Shown: one piece after another, positions 54,958 through 64,000 of the stretch
Numbering within the stretch: the first letter of the stretch is position 1
How the letters are laid out: every line of letters starts with the position of its first letter
Source: Coffea arabica
Lineage: Eukaryota > Streptophyta > Magnoliopsida > Gentianales > Rubiaceae
DNA: 64,000 bases
Reading direction: 5' to 3'
NCBI RefSeq assembly: GCF_036785885.1
Contig: NC_092330.1
Location: 10,140,525-10,204,524 of the forward strand
Program-made: the position numbers and the translations under genes
Notes under the pieces: model-generated
Database searches by the model: none
What the model was told of the DNA's origin: nothing
The model's input: only the letters and a program-made list of their open reading frames with translations

Positions 54958-57900
54958 GTTAGGTCCAGAACTGCTACACAATTCTCCAAATCTGGCTCCT
55001 CTCTGTCCTTGAAGGGAAATATGCATCACCTTCAGCTTACCTACCTCAAAACATCTTTACAGTCTGGGTAACAAGGAGAAATAAAGTAATAAATCATCAT
55101 TGGGACATCTGACCACCAGAAAGCAAATATATAATACACAAACACTTTCCAACAAAAGTCACAATCTGGTGATGCGAAAAAGACATTAAAAACTTGGTAC
55201 GGCAAGTAATGTGAGATGAAGAACTACAGGGAACTGAATCCTGATTAGTGGCATTCCCACGCAATAAAGAAAATTTAGATAGAAATAGCCAAATATTGAA
55301 AATTACATATTCACCAATTCATTGACCAACCTTCTAGTATGTAGTACAACTTAGTCATAATTTGGTTTCCTCATAATTCTACTAAGCCAGTTGTCACTTG
55401 CAACAACTCAACCACCCATTCAATTCCAAAATTCAATGTGGACAAGGTTTTGTGATACTCTTTTCCTAGAATATTGATGGGCTATTGCGATTAAGGTGAA
55501 AACATCATTCCGAGTAACAACAATGCTGCATAAACTTGCAAAATAGATATTCAAACTTACGTTCCAATCTATTAAAAATAGCATCTTTTGCATTCATCCT
55601 TTTTCAATACCAAGTGTTACAATCAGTATCCTCTCAAATATAGGGGCACAGAAAAGAAACAAGGAGTAAATCCTGGGATTAAAACTGGAAAAAAAAATTT
55701 AACAAAAAGAATTCATAATCACCAAGTAGTAGCATAACTGACTGAAGCAATTTAACAAACACTTGTACTACAAGCATGTAAAAGACTGACCGCTTGACTA
55801 GTAAGTAACAAAGCATCAAACTCTCATAACTCTGGACCAGAGCAGCTAAAAGCTTGCAACATCCATCCATCTTTTATTAACATTCATTGAGGAAAATATC
55901 CATATAATCTGACGACGTAGTATAGGTGCCAGAGATAATGCATGATTGACTAGAATATGGCACTAGAATATGATCCTCATGAACAGGGAACCAAATAATT
56001 ACTCAGAATCAACTCCTGATCAGTAGGAAAATATCACGCAGTTCAATGGATCAAAGAATGCTTTACAGTTGAAAGACTTCTGGAATAATTGCAGCCTTTT
56101 TTTATTTTAGGGTACTTTTGTCTCTTAAGTTCAGAAAAATTAGCATAAAATCTATCTTATGTTGTTTATCCATTGACCAAGAATTATCCATAAGCTGTTT
56201 GTTCTAAAAAGTACAAAAACTTCTAGCAACTTTGGCTGACTTTAAAACATCTTAGCATCGTGACTCCTACAGTCCTATTTACATTGTTTTCCATCATAAA
56301 GTGGGAAAGATAATCTCTCAGATGCCATTCCAATGGATTTTTTTAATACTAAAATAAACATTTTTTTAGTCAAGAATCAGGATATCAATTTATTTATGTA
56401 ACAACCTTCAAATAATACTAGCTACACACGTGTCTGTGTGAATTCTTGTGTTGGTACAAACATTTACATGAGAAATTTTGTAATTTCAGCAATCAGATAA
56501 AGTATCCTTATCCAAGTCTCCTCTATTAGACGATACATCAATTAGAAGTTGATTGTATTTTTTGGAGGTATAAGTAGCACAAATAGTTAAAGGAGGCTAT
56601 TATTCTTCTATTCATCACAAATCGCTGGACTAGTAAGTACAAAGCACCAAACCCTCATAACTCTGGACCAAAGCTGCAAAAAGCTTGCATCATGCATCCA
56701 TCTTTCATTAACATTCATTGAGGAAATATCCAAACATTCTTACAACCTTATATAGGTGCCACAGATAATGCATACTTGACTACAATATGGCACCAGAATG
56801 ACAGGACTTGCTGTCTCCTACAATTCAAAAGCCAGTGAAGAAATGCGGATGGACCACCATGACATTGTATCAAAAGCCATATAATGCTCTCTTCCTATTG
56901 ATTTGCTAACCATTTGCAATATCACCAAGAAAACGCAATGACATGCAGATAGAAAGAGTGGGATCGGATCCTTCACATGGGAACTCTCCATGTTTAAATC
57001 TAAATCAATTCAAACACTTCTCCAGTCATCTTCTCTTCTAATACTAACATATGAATCATCAATCACAGACCCTTACAATATGCTCTTGATTTCAGATGAC
57101 AGAGAGATATAAATTTGAAGAACTGTAGCTTTGGTCAACATAGCCTCATCGTTTGCATATGAAATTACGACCATGGCATAAGTAAGATGGACCCTGTGGA
57201 TGGGAGCTCATTCATCAAGATCTTTACAGATTGATTATGAAAACTAACAGAAAATGGCGCTCAAAGTTCATTCTCCACTGCTATTCTTGGTTTCAAAGGC
57301 CACATGCAATAAATTCCATGCAATAAGTTATCACACTTCAAGTTCTGAAATGTGTATATTTATGGGACATTATAAAGCATATAACATCACCACGATTAAC
57401 ATAACAACATTGTTCCAATGCACTATGATCCTTCCAAGATAACAAACAATTATTTGCTCCTGAGTTTTTGTGGTTATCCAATTATCTGCGGCGATCATAG
57501 GAAAAATGATTCACCGTACACAGGCAAGAAGAACTGATCGCAGCAGGTCAAGAACTGGACAAGATTTTGTGAGTCTTTATGGCACCCAAGATAGAAGTTC
57601 AGTAATTACCATCAAAATCTCTATTGAAACAATCAATTACCTGCGAGTTTTTCATCTTAACTAATTCTAAGTTGACAACATCTCTCCATAGTGCCCCAGC
57701 ATGTTAATATAAGTTGTAAAAGTTTTCTGAGTTGACCGGTCCAACAAGTTAGTTGCTCCTAATGGATCAGGAACAACTACTTGAAGCACTTTGTTCCTGA
57801 GAAAAGAAAGATGCTGTAAATTATTATAATCCACTGGAGAACATGGAGAACAATAATCTCTGGTTAAGTTGAAGAGAAAAATTCCACAAAGAGAGCAGGA

Positions 57901-59935
57901 AAAAAAATCATTTGGCTAAGGCCAAAAGCAACCCAAAAACACAAAAAGGAGGAGAATAAAATAGAAAGACACAGACAGGATAAAAGTCCAACTGAGATGC
58001 ACTTTCATAATTAACTGGACTGAAGAACCATCAGAGGTCTTTAGCCAACCATACATAGATTTTTTTTTCCTTAGCAAACTGAATAATCAGCATTCAATAT
58101 TACTTAGGCCTGTTGTTGTTTGGTGTGCCATTTTTAACCAGCAGGAAAATTTTGACTACCAGAAAATCTGTTCAAAACTTTGGGCTAACAACCATGATTG
58201 CAATGATAAAGTTTTAGCTGCCATTTTGTGAATGTTCAAAACAATATAACTGCTTTTGCTTTAATTGGCACTGCTTTAATGTAGCACAGCTCGCAGTCAT
58301 GAGCTCAGAAAAGTGGCCAATCAAATGCATCATGGGTGGCCTCCAGCTCATAGTGTCAGACTAGAAATACTGAAGTACAATTTTAAGTGCCCAGCAACTA
58401 GTCAAGAAAACAATACCAGATCACTAATCAACATCTATGCATGAATACTCAACAAAAACATAATTGACACAGTCCAACTCCGTGAATCCCTCTTTTTACA
58501 TCCCCTTAAATGTGATTGGTCAATAGGATTACATAAGATCAAGTCCAAAGTGTAATCCTTTGAGCATTATTTGCCAAAGCATTTATTTCTATTTAAGCCT
58601 CAACTAAGTGGAATATAATTTGATCTATGTCTTATCCATGGTTCATATCCATTATTTGAACACTTCCAGAAATCAAGTAATTCTGCTTCATAGAGATAAC
58701 ACATTTTAAACTTTCTCCACCTTACATTTTCACCTGTAAATCATATTCTTCATTTCCACTTTCTGTGAAAAGCTTCTTAAGGGTAGAGGCACAAAAATGT
58801 ACCACATTACCCATCTCGCATTGAAAAGAAATCACATAATAAAGAATCTGTGACATCACAAAATCCGAAATCCCCCCACTTCCACAAATTGTTTTCATTT
58901 TCAACTCAAACAAACTCCTATTTTCATCTAAACTTGCTGTTGAAATTAAAGAAAAAAAAAAGGAAAAGAACCTTAACACTCGTACAAAGGCAATTGGTTG
59001 AATCAAACCCAACACGACTACTGGCAGTAAGTATACAACAATCTAAATTCTTAGGTAACTACCACCTCCAAATTGGTTTAAAAAACTCGAGTTATACACT
59101 TGACAGTCATCAGGTGCCATGTGATCACCTTTTAGCTCAGTTAAACAATCAGACTAAAAGTCAAAAAATAATTTAGAAATAGAGAAAATTAGCAGAGGCA
59201 AAATCCAGCTAGTATTTTTACAGACAATAAAGAGTGGCACAAAAATTAGCAAATCCATGAAGTCAAAAAATAGTCTCCAAACCATTCAAAATTCATGTTT
59301 TAAAATTGAGTAGTCAAAATCATCATTCTAAAAACAAAATTAAGCTCCTAACAATCAGGTATACAGTTATTCTCCAACAACTTTCCAGATAACCACTTGT
59401 TTTCACTGCCAAATTTCTGACCTGTATACAGTTTCTATAATCTATATTTTTTTTTGGGGGAAATCAATAGCTATTTAACCAAACAAACTGAAGAACAACA
59501 TAAAACATGCGATTTTGGAAAAAAAAAAAAAAAAAAATCTTTCTCCATGTTTGGGCACATACACTTTCGTCCTTTCTAATTTTTCCTTTCACTTTCAAGA
59601 CTTTTAAACAGCCAGCAAACAATTATAATACCACAGCCAACCCAGCAAACAGCTTAACAAGATTGCAGCTTTAAAGTCTTCATCCGAAAAAAATAACAAG
59701 TTCCAAAATTACAAAACTTTGACAAATCAAACAGCAAGTATGAGAGGGTCTTTAGCCTCTTCATTTGGGGGCAAAGAAAAAACAATTTTCTAGCACTAGG
59801 AATTAATGACAAAGACATTAAGAAGGTTCAGATGGGCAGATCTAATCAAACTCTCAAATGCACAAATAAACCAGTAAACTTTCTGCAAGACTAAAAAAAG
59901 TCCAAAATTTTGCAGAACCCAATAAGAATACTCAC
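54958..59935 (-). other. TGD1 5' leader: rest of the coding exon plus a long leader intron (inferred)
   Basis: The segment just upstream of the start (about 54958-55045) is probably untranslated exon. From about 55045 to 59935 no coding sequence is supported. A strong GTGAGT donor (minus strand) at 59935 suggests one intron of nearly 5 kb in the leader. It holds a diverged duplication (55792-55975 and 56625-56803). The acceptor was not pinned down. Long 5'-leader introns often raise expression in plants, but that is inference. Confidence 0.5.
55792..56803. repeat. Diverged direct duplication in the TGD1 leader intron
   Basis: About 180 bp at 55792-55975 recurs at 56625-56803, about 830 bp away. 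Shared landmarks in order are GACTAGTAAGTA, CTCATAACTCTGGACCA, CATTAACATTCATTGAGGAAA, TATAGGTGCCA-AGATAATGCAT and AATATGGCAC. Confidence 0.82.
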
Positions 59936-60180
59936 CCAAAGAATTAATTTTGAGGCTCCGTCATTCAAGAAACTAAAAGGGTTCTTCCGACCCCAGCTGG
60001 CAGTAGAATTCTCAATTCAAACAAATTTAAATTTCAAAGAACAATCAAAAGAAAAAAAAAAAAGAAAAAGGAATCTGAAAGGGTGAGGGCCTTAGAAAAT
60101 GAAGAAGAAGAAGAAGAGGGGTTTGGCCTGAAGAAGCAGAAGTGTGTTAGGGGAGGGGATAAGAAGAACAACAATAAGAT
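59936..60180 (-). other. Putative TGD1 first (untranslated) exon
   Basis: On the minus strand this CT-rich stretch (CTTCTTCTTCTTC near 60105) precedes a GTGAGTATT donor at 59935. Pyrimidine-rich leaders are common near plant transcription starts. The 5' limit is a guess; RNA data would settle it. Confidence 0.5.
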
Positions 60181-61320
60181 AGATTTCTTTTCTCACATGT
60201 GACAAATTAACTGAAAGATGAATTTCTACTTTGAATTGAACCGTTTCTAAAATTACAGTTCAATATTTTTTAAGTTTAAAAGGAAATTTTTGAATCATGT
60301 GGTAATCTGCGATTTGTTGGGGGCCCTTTTAGTCTGATTCGGTGGAGCTAAAAATGGTGGAGTAAGCAAAAGTCAATTAATGGAAAATAAAGGACCTTTT
60401 GGTTGCAAGTTTGGTTAATTAAAAAAGGCTGGATAATACATGGAAAATTAGTGATAATTACTCTAAATATTAAAAAAATTCTTTCTTATGTCTAAATTGT
60501 TATTGTCTAATAAGCCATTTTTCTATAAAATTCTTTCATTGGGGAAAGATAAACATAATTAATTTTCTTTCATTTTGTCATACTTCCCCTTGTAACCTTA
60601 CATTATTAGTTTTTTTTTTTTTTTTTGGTACAAAGCATAATTAGCCTATGAAATCGAACCAACAACCATGATGATAGTTTGATAGGTACTGCACACAAAT
60701 TAGGTCGATTATTACTCTTGGTTTAGACATTGTTTGTGTTTATAATTTTGAGTCGTTATAAGATGATTATAAATTGACTGTATAAATATGATAATTTAAT
60801 TATTTAGAAAATAAAATGAATTCCAAATTTATTTGAATTTGTTCTATTCCACAAAAATATAAATTGCAAAGATATGGAAGCAAACAGAACCGTTTTGAAA
60901 ATAGTCTTAAGATCATCGATAAAGTGATCTTGCTTATGCAAAATATCAAACACTAAATCTAAATCATATTGATTAGTGCCATGAGGTTGCAAAGTATACA
61001 AACATAGAAAAAGAGGGGCTAAATCCAGCCCTTAGTTTTTATACATTAAACCAAAACTTTTTGTAACATTTAAGTTATCTCTCTCCATAATGAAAACAAG
61101 AACAATAATATCTTTTCCAAAGAAATATAAATTATGTACCCTAGTTTTTATGTTAGTTCTACAGAGAAATTTCTTTCTATTTTATATCATTCTAACATTT
61201 ATGTTTCTTTGAAGTTGCTTTAAAATATGTAATTTTTCTACTTTCCTTTAATGAGCCTACTAACTTTATTTTGTTAAACCATTTTTTGTACTAATTTACA
61301 CATAATCAAATGATAGATGA
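60181..61320. other. TGD1 upstream region and intergenic DNA
   Basis: AT-rich, with a 16-17 base T run at about 60609-60626. The open frame at 60804-61001 (minus) has no recognisable domain. I could not assign promoter elements with confidence. Confidence 0.4.
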
Positions 61321-63451
61321 TGTGAGAATCCGAAAAATTTCTTTATTTTTATTTTATTTTATTTTTTCGAATACATTTTCGTTACTTTACCCTATTGCCT
61401 TCATTTTTTAGATATTTTTACAAGTGAGTCAAGTTTTTAAATCATTTTCCTTGTATAAATTAGTACATTTTAAATTTATAATGTATTATGGAAGTGGAAC
61501 TCACTAGTGAGGTATGTGCGATAAATTTTTGAAGAATAGGAGGAGTTTTGTGTAAAGGGATATTATTTTATAAGGTGTTAAGAGATAATTAATTTATGAA
61601 GAATAGGAGGAGTTTTGTGTAAAGGGATATTATTTTATAAGGTGTTAAGAGATAATTAGAGGTTGGCTAGATATTTTAGTGATTGAGAGACAGTAGGATG
61701 AGGATTAACCCTTGGAGGCCATTTGTCATTAAAGCATTGGACCATTGACTTTGACTAACACCTTTCTTAACCTTTTATTAACAAAAAATTGACCAAATAT
61801 CCTATCATCTTCTCCCCTCTCTTGGCCTACTCCTTGGAGAGAAAAAAAGGAAGGAAAACTTCATCTTCATCTTCAACCTCTAGTTCTTGCTTGAATCTTG
61901 AGTTTTCACCTTAATCTTACAAATCACTCCATAAAAGTTGACACTTAGGGAGGATTAAGGGCTTTGGTGGAAAGATTTTGGAGAAAGAAACACTTGGTTG
62001 CCATATTTTCATAGGGTTTCAAGGTAGGTATATCAAGATGCCCTCTTTTCTTTTAATATTTGCATAAGAGTGGATTTAGGGCTTGATTTTGGTAGTTTTC
62101 ATAAGAAATTTCATGGTTTGAGTGGTGATTCAAAATTTTCAGTTTTGATGGTGAAATTTTAGCTTTTATATGATGCTTTGAGCTTGGTCAGGATTTAGTA
62201 GTTTTGCTATGTGAATCTTCTAGCTTTTACAAGTTATTTTGGCTTGCTTATGGAAAATTTCAGCTTGTAGTTGAAATTTTCAGCTTAGGATTTCAAATTT
62301 TAGCTTTGTTGTGATTGATTTTGAGTTAGAAAATTTGATATTTTGAATGGTTTTGTGGCCTTAAACAAGTGTACTTTATAGCTTGTAACTTGTGGTTATG
62401 ATTGAGGTTGGATTGATATGAATGTTGGTGTTGAGTTTGGATGGAAAAGTTAAGAAAATAAGAGGAAGTATTGCTGAAAATTTTCCCGCAGAAGACTCTA
62501 AACAGTCTTGAAAAATCTGTTATATCTTGATGTAGAAAAATCCAAATTGAGTTTCGCTTATTGCATTTGAAACTAAATTTAGAATGCATTCTACCGTGAA
62601 AATTTCAGAAATTTTCTCAATTCCTATGAATATCTACGATTTTTCAAAGTTGACTGAATTTTCACACCTGCTCTTTTTTTCTACTTGATGAAGCAGCAAC
62701 TTGAAACTAGAATTCGACTGATTTATGGACAGAAAAGTATAAATATGTATTCTGGAAAATTGTAGTCTTTTCAATCTATTTTCCAATGGTATAAATTTTA
62801 TAAATTTTGGACTTAAGAAACTTGCGATATGATTTTTCAAACAATGTCGTGCAAAACTAGAGAAAATTCTGTTTCTTAAACTTGTTCTTGCTTCCATTTC
62901 CAACTTTAAGTTGGAGTTGTTAAATCATTTTGAGCTTGGTTTTATGAGTGGAATTGAGATTTAAATGAAAGGAAATGAGTTTCTTCAAATCATTTTAGGT
63001 CGGATAATTTTCAACTTTGTATTTTGAAAGTCTTGTTCTAATTTCTTCAAACATTTGACTATAATCGATGCTCTTGTACTCCAAATGACTTTTGCAACGT
63101 TGATTTAGTAAGCACATGAGGTTTCTTCCTCGATTGCAACAAGAAAATATTATATTTTGATAGTTTATACTGGCATAAAATTTGTAAATTGATGCATTTT
63201 CTAAATGAAGTTTTGAAACCTCAATTTCTTCATGTATTTTGGCTTTGTATTGCTAGTTTTTTAATATAGTATATGATCACAGGACTTGAGAGAGTTCAAG
63301 AGGACGAACCAGGGTTAAAGTGAAGGGTTTGAATTGATTGGTGAGTGTTCCAATTCATGTTATTTGATTATGTGTAACTTGAGAAAATGCTATTATTTGC
63401 TTAAGTGCTCTCCTTTGAATGACTGTTGTGATTTTCTTATGTTGTTAATCT
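61321..63451 (+). mobile_element. Partial long LTR, Tekay/Del-like, plus orientation
   Basis: Begins TGTGAGAATCCG, matching the start (minus strand) of the solo LTR at 9109-11766. It follows the same plan: an ACTCACTAGTG block, a short transcribed-looking exon near 61840-62025 ending at AAGGTAGG, a T-rich body, then AGGACTTGAGAGAGTTC and GGTGAGTGTTCC near 63290-63350. It stops where another LTR begins in reverse orientation at 63452. A 67-bp segment is tandemly duplicated (61531-61657). No protein is encoded. Confidence 0.58.
61531..61657 (+). repeat. 67-bp tandem duplication inside the LTR
   Basis: 61531-61597 and 61598-61657 are identical over about 60 bases, both starting GAAGAATAGGAGGAG and ending AGAGATAATTA. 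Confidence 0.92.
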
Positions 63452-64000
63452 TGTGACAGCCCCACCTCCCCCTAAGATGAACCAAAGGGTTCGGCAGACC
63501 GCCTGCCCGGCTCTCGCCGGGACTCAGTCAAACCTCCATCAAAACTGAAATAAAACTACAAGAATCAAAACGAAATGGAAGGGCCGCCGCCATGCAGGAT
63601 CCGACCAAATACAAGAAACTTTGTTTGCCATGAAAGAATGTACATTCCCGAATACATATGTTACATAAACATGAGGAAACACTTTATAATATACACATTA
63701 GTAAGTTTACAAATCCAAAAGGAAACATTGTATTAAGATACATTTAGGGTTTCCAATTTTGACGAGGAGCTATACCAAAAGAATCAAAAGAATTTCTAAC
63801 TAGCTCAACTCATTCCTCAAAACATTGAAGTTCCAAAAGATGGTTCCCTGTAGAGAAAATAAGGATAACGGAACAGGGTGAGCTAAAAGTTCAATGAGGT
63901 GCCCAAAATAATAACAGTCAAGAACCAAAGAACTTCATGCTCAATTAATCACATAAGTGTAGCAAATAAGGAGAGGAACAAAACAACTTAGATAAAAGGA
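63452..64000 (-). mobile_element. Partial LTR of the solo-LTR family, cut by the window end
   Basis: Starts TGTGACAGCCCCACCTCCCC on the plus strand, like TGTAACAGCCCCACTTTCCC at 9109. Both continue with AACCAAAGGG, then CGCCTGCCC or TGCCTGCCC, and CTCTCGCC-GGACT. Orientation is therefore minus. It enters the LTR that starts at 61321, suggesting a nested insertion. Confidence 0.72.

Noticed and set aside
60804-61001. 65-residue minus-strand frame upstream of TGD1
   Set aside because: No recognisable domain, no splice context, AT-rich.

Overview
The window is eudicot-type plant nuclear DNA. It is AT-rich, gene-poor and full of introns, poly(A)/poly(T) runs and plant transposon families. Only one host gene is clearly recognised: a TGD1-type chloroplast lipid-transporter permease on the minus strand (CDS 53799-54957, leader reaching back to about 60180). 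I cannot name the species.

Left third (about 1-15.3 kb): a three-level nest of transposons, each level supported by its own target-site duplication (TSD). The outer element (1123-15324) has about 165-bp terminal inverted repeats (TIRs) and a 9-bp TSD with one mismatch. It looks like a Pack-MULE that captured a fragment of a LYK4/LYK5-type LysM receptor kinase and a fragment of a DUF2828 gene. A CACTA (En/Spm) element (2355-14633, TSD TAT) sits inside the LysM sequence. It carries a TNP2-type transposase and a multi-exon second gene, both broken by nonsense codons. The second gene is split in turn by a 2.66-kb solo LTR (9109-11766, TSD ATGAT).

Middle left (15.3-28.1 kb): no confident gene. 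There are remnants: a possible MITE, two orphan exon-like segments, an LTR-retrotransposon leader-like stretch, a LINE RNase H-like fragment, a hAT-like element, a 722-bp element with perfect 20-bp TIRs, and a probable Helitron 3' end on the minus strand.

Centre (28096-48592): one 20.5-kb Ogre-like (Tat lineage, Ty3/Gypsy) retrotransposon with two 3617-bp LTRs and a perfect TSD (GTAGC). The order is LTR, primer-binding site, ORF1 (DUF7745/plant-mobile-domain-like), gag-protease-G-patch, a 306-bp intron, reverse transcriptase, RNase H, second RNase H, integrase, a 3-kb 3' untranslated region with a compound minisatellite, polypurine tract, LTR. The LTRs differ at only about a dozen bases by eye, so insertion was recent. 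The one clear coding lesion is a stop codon at the start of the reverse transcriptase region. The insertion split an older family of duplicated 220-260-bp units.

Right third (48.6-64 kb): AT-rich intergenic DNA, then TGD1 with a long 5'-leader intron that contains a diverged 180-bp duplication. At the right edge two long LTRs in opposite orientation meet. The first (from 61321) appears interrupted at 63452 by an LTR of the same family as the solo LTR at 9109-11766.
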